A DNA stretch of 64,000 nucleotides from Brachypterus glaber (taxonomy: Eukaryota > Arthropoda > Insecta > Coleoptera > Kateretidae). Below, piece by piece: positions 46,809 through 60,060 of the stretch. Made by a program: the position numbers and the translations under genes. Numbering within the stretch: the first letter of the stretch is position 1; every line of letters begins with the position of its first letter. The stretch lies in NCBI GenBank assembly GCA_958510825.1, contig OY294049.1, positions 32,020,774 through 32,084,773 of the forward strand. Direction: 5' to 3'. The notes below the pieces were generated by a model. It saw only the letters and a list, made by a program, of their open reading frames with translations, ran no database searches and was not told the origin of the DNA.

Positions 46809-47885
46809 GACACTTTCATCTTAAATTGTACAAGTAAAAAGTAAAATTCTAAATCAACAGACAGAAAATAACATACGCGATTTATATTGTATATAAAATA
46901 TAATGTTTAAACATTCTTTGTTTTACCATCATTAAATTAAGCGCTTGGTGCATGTCCTTCATAGAACAATATTTGGTACATTTTAATATAACTCCTAAAG
47001 CTTTATTTTGTATTTTTTATAAAATTTCAATTTAATTTTGATTTAAGTTAAATAACAATGATGTAATCTAAATGTGGACCAGAAACAAAGTAATAATATT
47101 GTATTAAAATTTAACTTGCACCTTATTCTTCTAGCAGGTACAATACGGTAAAATATAAACAATAGTAATGTTATCAATACTACAAAATTATCGATTTGCG
47201 GTATAAATTTTCATAAACCAGCTGTTCAGAATTGTCAAATTATTTTAATGTGTATTTTGCACTAATATCGCTCGGTTCATCAGCTTGATAGAAACACTAT
47301 TAATTTTTTTGTAAATATCAGATAAAATTATTACGGGACCTCATATTTCAGTAAAGTTTACCGAGAGAGGAATTATTTCTAGGTTAAAGTACTAAGTCGA
47401 AAAAAAAAATTATTAAAATTTCTATGTTTGCGCCAAAATTGCAAATATAAAAATTATGAACCATTTTTTTACCCGACTATTTAAAAAGGATGAGTGTAAT
47501 ATGCCTGTGGTTTTGTTTTATCACTATAGTGTGCAGTATATCAAAAATAAAATACAAAAAAATAGTTGATTAAAACTTTACATACCTAATAAAATATTTA
47601 TATTAAATAAATTAAAATTAAACAGTAAATTGTGATTTTGTAATACAAAACAAAATATTTTGATGTAGGTAAATAATAAACTTCTAACAAAATATCATAC
47701 TATTGAAATTTGTTTTAATTTTAACAAAAACATTTGATCGTATATACAAAATAGCATTTTAATCAAGCTAATGAAGTATTTGAACAACAAATTAATGACT
47801 TTGCCTTTTTAATCAGATTTTATTGAACAGACTTTTTAATTAAAACTAACTTATGACAACTATTTTATTTTAAATTATTATTTAA
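46809..47885. other. A+T-rich stretch without recognised features
   Basis: No coding region or structured repeat was recognised. Confidence 0.5.
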
Positions 47886-50297
47886 AATTAATCTGCACAG
47901 GGGAATCACGATCAAAGTCACATTATTAATAAATATATTATTAAGTCCTTTTCTTTACAATTATTAGTTAGCGAACCAACCAGGATAGACAAAAGGATAG
48001 GTTTTAACTCAAAAACGGCATTGGATTACATAATCACGAACTTCGGAAATAAATCTGAGCTAAAAATTATCAATACAAGCATCTCAACCATTTAGGTCAA
48101 CTTTTTGAATCAAAAATTACCATCTCGAAAAACGTAAGTACGCCTAAAAATAATAATTTAATAAAAATTAGAATGTTCAATGAAAAAAACATGTTTGACT
48201 TCGCTAATCTTTTTGTACAAAGCGGTAACCACCTTTTTCAGTCACTTGAAAAAATTAACAATATAAACGTATATTATGGAGAGTTCTCGGCTCACTTTTT
48301 ATATTGTTTAGACGTAACTTGTCCCATGATATATAAAAACAAAATACAAAAAACTAAATCGAAATTAAATTTTAACAGCAGAGAATTAAAAAAAGAATCT
48401 GATGACCTCAAATTTTTGCATAGGATTGTGTCAAGTAGTAATGACCCTGAACTGTTAAACTCATATAGGGAAAAGAAAAAAAGTCTTCAAACTAGACTTA
48501 AACAATTAACAATTGAAAATAATACACATATTATAAATGATTCCAGCAATAAACAAAAAACTTTGTGGAACATAATTAATAAAAAATTAGGAAGGAACAA
48601 AAAAATACTTAGTATTGAAATTACGGACGATAACATACGATAACAGATCCCGGTATAATTTGTAATAAATTCGTCGATTTTTTTTCTAGCAAAGTCGATA
48701 ACTTACTAACTACACATTTTAATACACCCTTAAGTAATTGCTGCACTGTTTCCTGCACTAAATCAAGCAGTTTTTACTTACCTCCTGCAAGCGGTGATGA
48801 TGTTATTCAAATTATAAATTCTATGCCAAATAAAAAAAGCACAGGCTTAGACGAAATTCCAATTAAATTATTAAAATTCTCAAAATTGGTTTTGGCTGAG
48901 CCTTTAGCAGCTTTAATAAACAAATCTATATCGGTTGGGCAATTTCCTGACGATTTAAAGATGGGTAAAATAATCCCCATTCACAAAAGGGGGGGCACAA
49001 AAATTTTAAATAACTACAGGCCTATTGTGTTACTAAGCTACATTGAGAAAATCATAGAAAAATACGTCTCCTCAAAAATTACGCACTACTTAGAGTCAAA
49101 CAATCTTCTGTCTAACAGTCAATATGGCTTTAGGTGAGGTTTATCCACAGAAATGGCTACTTTGGAAAACTTAAGGTTATTGTGCTATTTTTTGATCTGT
49201 ATGCTGCATTTGACTGCGTAAAGCCAGAATTCTTGCTCAAAAAAATGTTTCAATTGGGTTTTAGAGGAACAATAGCAAACTGGCTAATTTCTTATTTTAA
49301 AAGCAGAAAAAATGGCGTTCAAATTGGTGATTCACAATCATTCTTTAAAATTTTTAACATAGGCGCAGGGCAGGGTTCAATTTTAGGGCCGCTCCTTTTC
49401 ATCATATTTATCAACAATATGGAAGTTTACATCCGCACAGGAAAATTGTTTATCTTTGCCGACGATACAACAATTGTATTGTATGCCAAAACTTTAAAAG
49501 AATTAATAGAAAAATTATTAGAAACTCTTAGGCTCTTTCGTTTATGGTGTGAACGTAACTGCTTGATAGTAAATGTTGAAAAAACCGCTACAATTTTTTT
49601 CCAATGTTTTAGGTCAATCTTATAAAAATGATTTAAGTGAAATAAAAAAATATGTAAATATAACTGATTCATGTAAATTTCTTGGCTCTATAGTAGATAG
49701 TACATTATCTTGGTCCCCTAATATAGAAAATATATGTAAGAAATTATCTCGTGGTGTTTACGCTATTTCAAACTTAAAAACTTATCCAATTATATATATT
49801 ATCCAATAGTTACTTAATAACAGCATATTATTCCTTATTATTTCCTGTTATTTCGTATAATATAATAGTTTGGGGTCAATCTATAGACATAGATCGAGTA
49901 TTTGTGCATCAAAAAAGAGTAATCCGCATTATGTTTAATTTATCTTACAGAGAAATCTGTAAACCTACATTCATCGCAAATAATATATTAATTACCCTGC
50001 ATTTATATATACAAAATATGCATTTACGTAAAAAAGAACCTAGATAAATTTAATTCAAATTCAGACTTACACAATTATGATACGCGCAAAAAAGAAGATA
50101 TTCATATTGATAAGTTTAGGCTTGAAAAATTTAAAAAATCTCCGCACGCCGCTGGTTCGAAAATTTACAATAAATTGCCAGACGAAATAAAAAACATAAA
50201 TAAATTAAGTACATTTAAAAATCAACTTAGAACTTTTTTGCTAAGAGTATGTTTTTATAGTATCAGGGACTACCTTGAGCCCACTGCATCGAATTAA
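47886..50297 (+). pseudogene. LINE (Jockey/CR1-like) with endonuclease and RT remnants
   Basis: The frame from about 47886 (QGNHDQSHIINKYI, EPTRIDKRIGFNSKTALDYI, ITNF) is the C-terminal part of an apurinic-type endonuclease; it ends at a stop where 'SDH' is expected. 48173-48643 is the linker. RT starts about 48823 with KKSTGLDEIPIKLLKF, then FPDDLKMGKIIPIHKRGG, NYRPIVLLS, SNSQYGFR and a TGA (49135). After a frameshift come motif A FFDLYAAFDCV, motif B GAGQGSILGPLLF and an intact motif C FADDTT. Another shift gives CKFLGSIVDSTLSWS. Further decay follows, then an intact tail frame (50082-50297) with HIDKFRLEKFKKSPHAAGS, YNKLPDEIKNI and RDYLEP. Stops and shifts make it non-functional; the amino part of the element is missing. 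Confidence 0.9.
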
Positions 50298-50410
50298 TGT
50301 TACCTCATTTTTTGTATACCATTTATTTTTGTATATTATTTTTGTATATGTATGTATTCATTTAAACTGACGAATCCTTTATACCTGTATTGTATATATT
50401 TTGGATTAAT

Positions 50411-50455
50411 ATCTATCTATCTATCTATCTATCGATCTATCTATCTATCTATCTA
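50411..50455 (+). repeat. (TCTA)n tail of the LINE
   Basis: About 11 TCTA units with one ATCG variant lie 114 bases after the LINE stop codon, in the place of a LINE 3' simple-repeat tail. Confidence 0.8.
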
Positions 50456-50514
50456 TTTGGTTATTAGTCACAAACATTAAAAATAATCACACACATATGT
50501 TTCTGTTTCTTATA

Positions 50515-51221
50515 CAGTGCGGTCCAAAAGTCACCCCCCCTTTTAACTTTTGAACGAGTTAAGATATCGATTTCAAATTTAGAACTCTTAAATAAGACAA
50601 CTTAAACTATCTTTTAGCATATATTTGATATTTTCAGCTCTTAAAATGTGGGCATGGGGCATGGGGGGACATTTTTTTAAATGGAAAGGGGGGTCGTGTG
50701 ATACATCATTTTAAAGCTTATAAAATTCTCTATTTAAACTAATATTTTTAAATTTTTTAAAAATGTTTTTTAAGGTTTTGATTTTTCAATTTTTTGTGCT
50801 AAAACATTCGATTTTTTAAGTTTTTTTTATAAATTTTTATTTATGTAAACTAAAATTAGTTTAAAAGTATAATTAACATTTTTTTATGATGAAATTAGGC
50901 ATTTTAAAAAAATTATTTGTTTTTTTTTAGAGGAATTTTGACATTAATACCCATTTGCAACCCCATTTTAAATCCATTTTTTTTTAATTTAAAAATACGG
51001 AGTTAAATGAAGAATTTTATAAGCTTTAAAATTACACGACCCCCCTTTCCATTTAAAAAAAAGTGTCCCCATGCCCCCCTGCCCACATTTTAAGAGCTGA
51101 AAGTATTAAATATAGCTAAAAAATAGTTTAAGTTGTCTTATTTAAAAGTTCCAAATTTGAAGTCGATATCTCAACTGGTTCAAAAGTTATGAGGAGGGGG
51201 GGTAACTTTTGGACCTCTCTG
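50515..51221. mobile_element. 707 bp CAGTGCGGTCCAAAAGT foldback with TA duplication
   Basis: The ends are CAGTGCGGTCCAAAAGT and ACTTTTGGACCTCTCTG, flanked by TA (50513-50514, 51222-51223). The arms are inverted over about 250 bp (GGGGGGACATTTTTTTAAAT / ATTTAAAAAAAAGTGTCCCC; GGGGGGTCGTGTGATACA / TACACGACCCCCC). It is Tc1/mariner-like by duplication; no transposase. Confidence 0.85.
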
Positions 51222-51526
51222 TATATGAAAATATAAGTTTTTTAGTAGTTATAAGTAGCTTTATGAAAAAAGAAATTTTGAACCCAAGGTCAGCCCTCCT
51301 ATAAAAATATTGTTACTGTATTTTCTGGACCATTTTTAACCCATTTTAAAAAATAATTTAAAACAACTTTTTAAACAAAAAATGTAGACTTTTGTAATCT
51401 GCAGACAATAGTTTTTGTTTCACAGATATTTACTATATTGATCATATTAAAAAAGCAAAATTTGCCGTGGACCGCTACCTTAAATAGGTCGTCACGACTA
51501 AACAATAAGGTAAGTTATCAAAAATA
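51222..51526. other. A+T-rich stretch without recognised features
   Basis: No gene is visible. Confidence 0.5.
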
Positions 51527-54165
51527 CACTGCCCAGTACATCCATTTTACACCTCCGCGCGTAAAATGGATTTATTATTATTAGATTTTTTGCCAAATTT
51601 TGACATAATTTGTCATTTGTTAAATAAAATTTTGTTTTAGATTTTTTTATCTGGAAATTCTATTCATTTTCAAATTCATACCAACAGCACATAGCATGCT
51701 GAAACTCACGAGGTGCACGATGTGTCGCGACGCGACGCGACGGTCCCCGATCCACTTGCCAACAGTTCGTTCTATACACAGATAGATAGAAATAAAATAC
51801 AAAGTATATGAGAATTGTATTTTATCTTAATAAAAGAATAATACTGGTACTAACATAGAAATACTTTCCCCTTTAATTATGTATAAAAATAATTATTTTT
51901 AATTAAAAAAATAAACAAGAAATATGTGTCTCTTAAAAAAATTCTCGTTCTAAAGAAAAAAAAATGAATAATTTCTTATGATTTCCCATTTTGAAAATTT
52001 TCAAAATTTAGGAAAGCCTTGTATTCGTGCAAAAATGTTCAATTTTTTTTTGGGTATTTTTGCGTTTTATGACGCTTTATGTCGTTTGGATATATTTGGA
52101 TATAAATCAATTTCAAGCAAAAAAAAAATTGTCGATCGGTCGGTCGGTCGATCGGTCGGTCGGTCTGTCCGAGAAATCTTGTGGGCACCATAACTTAAGA
52201 ACCCTTTAAGCTAGAGACTTGAAATTTGGCATACAGGTATGTTACCAAAAGTTCTCGCTCGGGATTGTTTTTCGTGAACATTGGGGTGCGGCAAGGGGGG
52301 CAAATGGGGAAAATACATTTTTTTTAGAAAAAATTGAAAATTGCTACATAAGAGTTTTTGAGGTTGCTGAAATTGAATATGATAATAGAATTTGTCTAAC
52401 TCCACCCGAGGGGGTGAGGGGGTAAATATTTTTAAATATTTTCAATATTTTCGTCAAAATTGGAATATAGGGGTTTTTGGGGTTTACGAATATGTTTCTT
52501 CTTCCCATGGGGGGTGGGGCTAAAACTGAATCTTATAATAAAATTGTTCTAATTTCAGCCCCTGAGGGGTGGGGGTAGTTATTGTAAAAATTGTTATATT
52601 AGGGTTTTTAAGGTTGCTGAAAGAGAATCTGATAATAAAAAAGTAAACCCCACCCCCTAAGAGGAGGGGGGTAGTTTTCGTGAAAATTGGTATATTTTTA
52701 AGGTTGCTAAAAGTAAATCTAATAATAAAAATTCTATTTTACGCGCTGAGGTGAAATATGGGAAAACTCTTTTACTGGGCAGTATATTTTACCAGAAACA
52801 ATTACAGCCAAGAATTTTGTTTTTGTTAAACAAGGGGTTCAAATGGGGTAAATAGAATATTTTTTCAAAAAAAATTAAAAATTACTATAGAGGGGTTTTG
52901 GAGAATCTGATAATTAAAAAAATCCAACGGGGGTGAAGGGGCAAATACTTTTTAAATATTTTCGTCAGAATTGGTATATAGGGATTTTTGGGTGTAGCTA
53001 AAACTGAATCTTATAATATTTTTTTGGGGTAGCTAAAACTGAATCCGATATTTTTTTCTAAATCCACCCCCTGGGGGGTAGTTTTCGTGAAAATTGTTAT
53101 AGGGCGGTTTTGAAGTAGCTAAAACTAAATATGTTATTAAAAAACTAACTCCACCCCCTGATGGGCGGGGGTAGTTTTCTTAAAAATTGGTATATTTGCA
53201 CGCGCAAAGGTGAAAAATGGGAAAGCTCTTTTACTGGTATATTTGCACGCGCAAAGGTGAAAAATGGGAAAGCTTTTTTACTGGGCAGTGTATTACTTTC
53301 CCATTTTAAAATTTTCAATATTTCGGAAAGCCTGTATTCGTGGAAAAAATTTCAAACGTTTTTTTTGCGTATTTTTGCGTTTTGTGACGTTTTATGTAGA
53401 TAAAAATAAATTTCAAGCAAAAAATCGATCGATCGGTAGGTCGGTTGGTCGATCAGTCTGTCAGGGAAATCTTGTGGGCACGATAACTTAAGAACGCTTT
53501 GAGCTAGAGACTTGAAATTTGGCATACAGGTATGTTACCAAAAATTCTCCCTCGGTGCGACAAGGGGTGCAAATGGGGAAAAATACTCTTTTTTCCAAAA
53601 ATTTGAAAATTACTATATAGGGGTTTTAAGGTTGCTAAAATTGAATCTGATAATAAAAAAATTCTAACTCCACCCCTGCAGGGGTGAGGGGGTAAATATT
53701 TTTAAATATTTTCAATATTTTGGTCAGAATTAGTATATAGAGGTTTTTGGGGTCGACGAATATGAACCTAATATTTTTTCTAATTTCACCCCCTGAGTGG
53801 TGGGGGGTAGTTTTCTTGAAAACTGGTATATTGGGGTTTTTGAGGTTGCTGAAAATGAATCTGTTAATAAAAAAATTCTAAATCCACACCCTGAGGGGCG
53901 AGGGCACTTTTCGTGAAAATTGGTATATTGGGGTTCTTGAGATTACTGAAAGTGAATCTGATTATAAAAATAGACCCCCGGAGGGGTTGCTGAAAGTGAA
54001 TCTGATAATAAATAAATTCTTACTCCACCCCCTGAGGGGCAGGGAGTAGTCTTGAAAATTTATATATTGGGGTTTTTGAGGTCGCTAAAACTGAATATTA
54101 TAATAATTTTTTTCTAATTTCGCGGAGGTGAAAATGGGAAAGCTCTTTAACTGGGCAGTGTATTT
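51527..54165. repeat. ACTGCCCAGTA-ended units flanking satellite blocks
   Basis: The left end ACACTGCCCAGTACATCCAT (51527) has inverted partners reading TTTACTGGGCAGTGTATT at about 52770-52795, 53275-53296 and 54145-54165. Each is preceded by CGCGCAAAGGTGAAAAATGG-type sequence, matching CACCTCCGCGCG at 51553. A 57 bp tandem duplication of that arm lies at 53185-53290. Satellite arrays sit between the ends. Confidence 0.6.
51978..52280 (+). repeat. Head of the ~100 bp satellite element, with (GGTC)n
   Basis: CCCATTTTGAAAATTTTC, TTTTTGCGTTTTATGACG, then GATCGGTCGGTCGGTCG (52131-52170), then TCTTGTGGGCACCATAACTT, GAGACTTGAAATTTGGCATA and GTTCTCGCTCGGGATTG. The same order recurs at 53297-53555 and 59690-59960 and, inverted, near 25210-25440. 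Confidence 0.8.
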
Positions 54166-55160
54166 TTAAATGTTATTAGTATATTGGTCAAAGTTCGTAT
54201 ATAGGAGTTTTTGGGGACGACGAAGTAAAAAAAATTTTCTATATCCACCCCCTGAGGTTCGGGGTAGTTTTCATCAAAATTGGTATATTGGCCCCTAGGG
54301 GTTTTTAAGGTAGCTAAAACTAAATCTAAAAATAAAAAAATCTAGTTGCATTCCCTCAGGGGCGGGGGGTAGTGTTCTTGAAAATTAGTATTTAGGGGAT
54401 TTTTAAGGTCGCTTAATCGTTGAATAAATTTTTTATAAAGGGTGGGGGTAGTTTTCGTAAATATTGGTATATAGGGTTTTTTGTGGACGAATCTGATAAT
54501 ATTTTTTTCTAATTCCACCCCCTCAGGGACGGGGGTAGTTTTTGTGAAAATTGGTATATAGGGGTTCTTGAGGTTGCTGAAAGTGAATCTGATAATCCCT
54601 GAGTGGTGGGGTATAGTTTTTTTTTTAATTTGATGTATTGGACTTTTTGAGGTCGCTAAAACTGAATCTTAAAATAAATTTCTTCTAAATCCACCCACTG
54701 AGGATCGGGGGGTAGTATTCGTGAAAACTGGTATATTGGGGGTTTTTAGTGGCTAAAAGTGAATCAGATAACAACAAAGTTCTAACTCCAACCCCTGGGG
54801 AGGTAATTTTCTTGAAAATTAATGTATTGTAGTTTTTGAGGTCGCTAAAACTGAATCTTATAATTAATTTTATCTAAATCCACCCCCTGAAGGGTAGGGG
54901 GTAGTTTTCGTGAAAATTGGTAAATTGGGGTTTTTGAGGTTTCTGAAAGTGAATCTGTTAACAAAAAAATTCTTATCCACCCCCTAAAAAGCGGGGGGTA
55001 GTTTTCTTGAAAATTAATATATTGGGGGTTTTAAGGTCGCTAGACCTGATTCCTAAAATATTTTTTTTTCCAAATCCACCTCCTCAGGGGCGGGGGGTAG
55101 TTTTCGTAAAAATTGGTATATTGGTGTTTTAAAGGATTGGTGAAAGTGAATCTGATAATA
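52281..55160 (+). repeat. ~95-110 bp satellite array
   Basis: About 25 diverged units of the type: GGGGTTTTTGAGGTTGCTGA, AAGTGAATCTGATAATAAA, TTCTAACTCCACCCCCTGAG, GGGCGGGGGGTAGTTTTCGT, GAAAATTGGTATATT. Units vary by indels and are interrupted by a second head (53297-53555). A+T-rich and G-rich halves alternate. It is non-coding; short ORFs at 52219 and 53161 are repeat translations. Confidence 0.85.
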
Positions 55161-55418
55161 AAAAGTTAATTTTATTATTATTATTATTTTAATATTAGTT
55201 TTATATTTTTTAAGCTTATTAAGTAAGTAAAAACAAGGTAAATTATGTGTATGTCGTTTTTATACTACAAAAATGAAAAAGAAAAAGAAAAATTAAAAAA
55301 AAAGTTTTTATACATAGAATTATCGGCTGAATTCAAAAATGTAAAAAATTACAGGATGTACACTTAACAAAAATTATATACCTTATTTACAAAAAAATGA
55401 TTTTTTTTAATAATTTTA
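55161..55418. other. A+T-rich stretch with (TTA)n
   Basis: TTATTATTATTATTTTAATA at 55170-55190, and poly-A tracts. No gene. Confidence 0.5.
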
Positions 55419-55562
55419 AAAAATAGTATATTGTTTTACTAAGAGGAAAAGTGAAGCTTTTTTTTACTAGTCTGTAGAATTTACGGACGACTCGAAGCGG
55501 AGTCCGGAAACTACAGACGAGTAAAAAAGCACTTTTCCTCTGAGTGAAACATACTATTTTTT
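55419..55562. repeat. 144 bp hairpin with AAAAATAGTAT ends (2 of 3)
   Basis: AAAATAGTATATTGTTTTAC pairs with GTGAAACATACTATTTTTTC; AAGAGGAAAAGTGAAGCTTT pairs with AGCACTTTTCCTCT; ACTAGTCTGTAG pairs with CTACAGACGAGT. The centre is G+C-rich: CGGACGACTCGAAGCGGAGT. Confidence 0.85.
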
Positions 55563-55691
55563 CTTCAAGCATCCTATATATATTTTTTTAAATGTTAATT
55601 TTTGAATTTAATTTATTCAGTAATAAAGTATGTTTTTTTATTAAAATAGGCCAATAAAACCCTTTCGAAATAAACTTAAACCTTCCTTAGC

Positions 55692-55892
55692 TCATTTTAA
55701 ATTTTTTTCGTAAGCTAAATCGTACACTTTTCGCGATTTCGATGGTAACTTGTCTAATGTAGCATTTGCAATTTCGGAGAGATTTGTAGGTGTATAAACC
55801 ATATATTCTTCAATCCTTTTTAAAATCAATTTCACACAAGGTTTTTGCACAGAATCCCGAGTCAACCACCTGTTTACATAATAAACAAACAA
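55692..55892 (-). pseudogene. Relic with LPSKSRKVYDLAYEK motif, Crypton-like N-terminus?
   Basis: A 66-codon minus-strand frame contains RWLTRDSVQKPCVKLILKRI then NLSEIANATLDKLPSKSRKV and YDLAYEKNLK. The 'LP-KSR--YD-AYEK' box resembles the N-terminal box of insect tyrosine-recombinase-type mobile proteins, where it precedes a W-containing stretch; here the frame ends soon after. It sits between inverted words TTCTTCAAGC (55561) and GCTTGAAGAA (56059) and next to the 55419-55562 hairpin. Function and family are uncertain; a translated search against Crypton-like proteins would decide. Confidence 0.3.
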
Positions 55893-56200
55893 GTTTAAAG
55901 TATGGCTGTCATCAAAGTGAAAGAGTGCTGCCGCCAGTGGTGGTTTTGGTAACTAACTTTTTTTTACGGCGTACAACAATGAACTTATTTTTTTACTGTA
56001 AAAAAATAGATCACTTCTAACTAGTGTGTTCAGTTATAAAATATGAACATTTTAGTACGCTTGAAGAAAAATATATATTTTTCATATTTTTTTCGTTTAT
56101 CGCAAAAAAAGAATTTTTTTTTTAAGTAAGCATTTTTTATTTATTTTTTTTTAATTAAGTGTTTGGGTAAATGCCATATACCATTTACTATGAACAATAC

Positions 56201-58980
56201 ACCGGGTGTTTCAGGAAGATGCTTCGACCCCCTTAACTTTTTTACTTTATGTAGGATGGTGAAATTTTCAGGAGCTTTATTATGTATAATTTAGAACTTT
56301 TTGACATGGTAAGACATTTTTTGGAACTTCCGGTTTCACCGGAAATGAATTATATTTTTAAATAGAACAACCTGAATATTTTTACATATTTCTATTTAAA
56401 AATCAATTCTGAGAACAAGCATTTGCTACTTGACAGGCCATGTAATTAGGGTCACTTCATCTGTACTTGGTCTGTTTTTGCTCTGGTTTTCGTTTTTTTC
56501 TTCCTTTCGGGTAGCGCCACACAACAAATGAAAATCGAAAATTTCCCCTCTTTTCCCCTTAAGCTTAGGGATACGAGATTTGGAATTTCATTTTAAAAGG
56601 TTCCGGTGCCGGAGCTTAAAAAAAATTATGTAGAAGCCTTCATTAACTCAAGACGGCAACCCTATTACATTGATTTGACAATGTAAATTTTTTGATTTAG
56701 GCAGGTGTCAGTAGAATATAATTTTATAAATAATGTTTTATAAGTAAGATTTAAAACCCTAATTCCCATTAAAAATCTAAAAAATATAAAAAATACTAAA
56801 GTAAGAAAATTATGTATTATCTTAGCAATTATATAAGAGGATTTAAAAGCATTTTTTGAACTGAAGTATAGTCACTCCATATAGCACCAGCTCGCCTCAC
56901 CTCACAAACGTATAACTATTGACTTTCCCCAATTTACCTTCCAATAAGCTTAAGCCATTTTACTCTATTTTGTTTCTATTTCCTAAAGTAAAATATTTTT
57001 GTAAATATAATATATATATTATATAAAAATATTTTAAAACCTTGTGACATGGAGAATTGTGGCCGACTATACAGTAAGGCTACTCTTTTTGCGGAATTAT
57101 CAATAATTATTATTAAATTTAATTCTACTTGCCTTAAATTAAGCTAGGGAGCAGAAATAATACTTTGTTCAATTTCTATAAAAGAAGAAAACCTATCGGT
57201 TGAAGGGAGAATAGGGACTACTTTAAGAACTCTTGTACAAAAAAAATTATATGTGCCTTAAAACAGTGGTTTGGAAGTCGCTATAAACCGGTGGTCCATA
57301 GAAGGTAGTATGCACTATCACAGTGGGCATAATGGGCATTTGGTCTGCACTACTGTGCACAGTACCACATGGGGTATTATCCCCTTCAATGCAACTTTGC
57401 CAACTCTTAAAATCATTAACATTTAATGTAGTAATATTATGTAATAAATATACTTAATTACATAAGATTATAGTTTATTTTTATAATGATAATTTAGTAA
57501 GGTTTATATTCAATAACCAAGAATTACAAAATAATTCTAGTCCTGGGTAGCTTAAGATTAATTTTCTTAAATTTCAAAAAAATATATTTGATTTAAAACT
57601 ATAAAAAGTATTCATATTATTTGTTCAGTCCTTATTTTTCTTTTAAATTGGGATATATAAGTCATGTGATTCGTCATTAAATGTTGGCCACCTTCTGAGT
57701 GTAAATAATCGCCCTTGTACTATAGTATATATAGTATATTGGGAATTATCTTCATTTTCGAAATGTTGATTAAATTAACCTTTTAATTCTTGATTTAACT
57801 CAATATAGTATTTATGTGCAGAAATGTGTGTGTAGAATACTAAAAATATGAAAGCTCTTCTCCCATTCATAGCATGTTTCTCTAAAATGAAAATAAGTCG
57901 TTTATTGCAGTATAAAAATGATCAAATTATTAAACATTTACCTTTTCACAATACTATTGTATTCCATGAGTGCAGATTGATTTTCAGGCTCTGTAGAATA
58001 ATTTTTATTAAATATTGAATGTTGAGATCCTATTTAGTACATTAATGTATTTTATAACTTTTTACACTAAAATATACTTTACATTTGTATTACGTTAAGA
58101 AATTAAACATTTTGTGAACTAATTTAAAATTTGATAGATGTCCAAAATTACAAAATTTAAATGTCAGAAATTATTTCTGGGGCTCCCAAAGCAACACAGA
58201 GCGCGTTTCTTTTTGACAAAATTACGGTACTTTAGCCAAAAAAAAAATCCACGTATCGTACCCCTAAGCTTAAGGGTAAAGGAGGGGAAGTGCGATGCTC
58301 TTTTATTGTGTGGCGCTACCCGAAAGGAGAAAAGCTAAGTCCAAAAACCGAAAACTAACGAAAGAGAACGAAAGAACAAAGTAAGACTTTTTTTTCACTA
58401 CGAGATGAAGTGACTCTACATGTAATTTTTTATTTAAATTTTTATTTTAAATCTAGAGTACCTTAAATTGGCTTATTCGCATAATTGTTAGTCTAGTATC
58501 TTCAGAAAAATACTATTTTGATTTTTTCCCAAAAATGTAAATTTGGTGGGCTCTTAAAGGTTCGAAAATCATACTTTGGTCCATAAGACATTTTTTTTAA
58601 TGGAAAGAGGATGGCTCATTTAGTTAGAATGAAAGGAATTTTCTTGCGATCATTTTGATACCACACATGAATAGTTTATTAGAAAGAACTTTGCATTAAA
58701 ACACAAAAGATTTAAAAGGACATGACATGACAAATTTTGACAAGTGATACATGCTTGTTCTCAGAATTAATTTCAAAATCAAAATATGTAAAATTATACA
58801 GAATGTTCCACTTAAAAATCGAAATATCGAACATTTCCGGCGAAACCGGAAGTGCCAAAAAATTTCTAACTATGTCAAAAAATGTTAAATTTTACGCAAA
58901 ATAGCTTCTGCAAATTTTAAGATCCTACCTAAAAAAGTAAAAAACTTGAGGGGGTGAATCACCTTCCTGAAACACCCCGT
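56201..58980. mobile_element. 2.8 kb foldback (CCGGGTGTTTCAGG ends)
   Basis: The left end CCGGGTGTTTCAGGAAGATG and the right end CACCTTCCTGAAACACCCCG are inverted. The arms (about 56201-56600 and 58240-58980) share CCTTTCGGGTAGCGCCACAC / GTGTGGCGCTACCCGAAAGG, CCTTAAGCTTAGGG / CCCTAAGCTTAAGG and ACTTCCGGTTTCACCGG / CCGGCGAAACCGGAAGT. The centre of about 1.6 kb is A+T-rich without a gene. The right arm recurs alone, inverted, at 62825-63230. Confidence 0.8.
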
Positions 58981-59259
58981 ATAATGGAATGCGTAGCATT
59001 ACATATCGTCGTGTTACCTTAACTACCTCGTATCTCCAAATTCACAGGTTTTCAGGGGACACAAAAAACCGGTTAACTTTAAAATTCTTATTTTTTTTAT
59101 TGTAATATAGACAAATATAAGTGTAGTTATTTCTTGTGTTTCCTTCAAGCATAAAAGATTGCAAAATTATTAGTTGCGTGAGTCAAAAATTAGAATTATG
59201 GAGATACGAGTTAGTTACAGTATCTATTACTTCCAAGTAGTAACCCTGTACTGGAGATA

Positions 59260-60060
59260 CGAGGTTGCTAAATTAAAAACTGTGAAATATTTAAGGCATT
59301 TAATTTTTAAATATTTACAATATTTTAGTGAAAAATAGTATATTGAGGTTTTTCAGGTCGCTTTAACTGAATCTGATGATAATTTTTTTTTCTAACTTCT
59401 CCCGTGGGAGTGATTATTTTAAATTGTTTACATTGTAAAAGTTGGTATATAGGGGTGTTTGAGGTAGCTTAAACTAAATCTCATAATAAAAAAGTTAAAA
59501 CTCCATCCCCCGGGGAGGGGGGGGGGGTAAATTGTACCAAACCCTCCCCCTGGGGCGGGGGTAATTTTCGTGAATAAAGTGGTTATTGAGATTGCTAAAA
59601 GTGAATTTGATAATTAAATTTTTCTAACTACACCCTAAGGGGGAGGGGGTGATTATTGCTTTCAGATTTTGAAAATTTTTAAAAGTTAGGGATACCATGT
59701 ATTGGTGCAAAAATTTTCAAAATTGTTTTTTGCGTCTTTTTGAGTTTTATGACGTTTTATATCAATATAAATGAATTTCGAGCAAAAAAAATTGTCAGTC
59801 GATCGGTCGGTCGCGACCGACAGACCGTCCGGGAAATCTTGTAAGCACGATAACTTAAGTATGCTTTAAGCTAGAGACTTTAAATTTGGCATACATGTAT
59901 TTTACCAAAAGTTCTAGCTTGGAATTCTTTTTGGTGAACATTGGGGTGCGGCAAGGGGGCAAATAGGGAAAAACACATTTTACATTTACAAAAATTTGAA
60001 AATTGCCATATAGGCGTTTTTAAGGTTGCTGAAATTGAATCTGATGAAAAATTTTCTAAA
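59260..60060 (+). repeat. Second satellite array with head (59690-59960)
   Basis: It has the same units as 52281-55160 (GAGGTTTTTCAGGTCGCTTT, CCCCCGGGGAGGGGGGGGGG) and the same head: TTTTTGAGTTTTATGACG, GATCGGTCGGTCGCGACCGA and GATAACTTAAGTATGCTTTA. Confidence 0.8.

Noticed and set aside
50150..50165. GCTGGTTCGAAAATT as a possible tRNA B box
   Set aside because: No matching A box or cloverleaf; it lies in the coding tail of the LINE (AAGSKIY).
52131..52170. Possible CRISPR-like or regulatory array from GGTC repeats
   Set aside because: Spacer-less simple repeat inside a dispersed element; four copies elsewhere show the same context.
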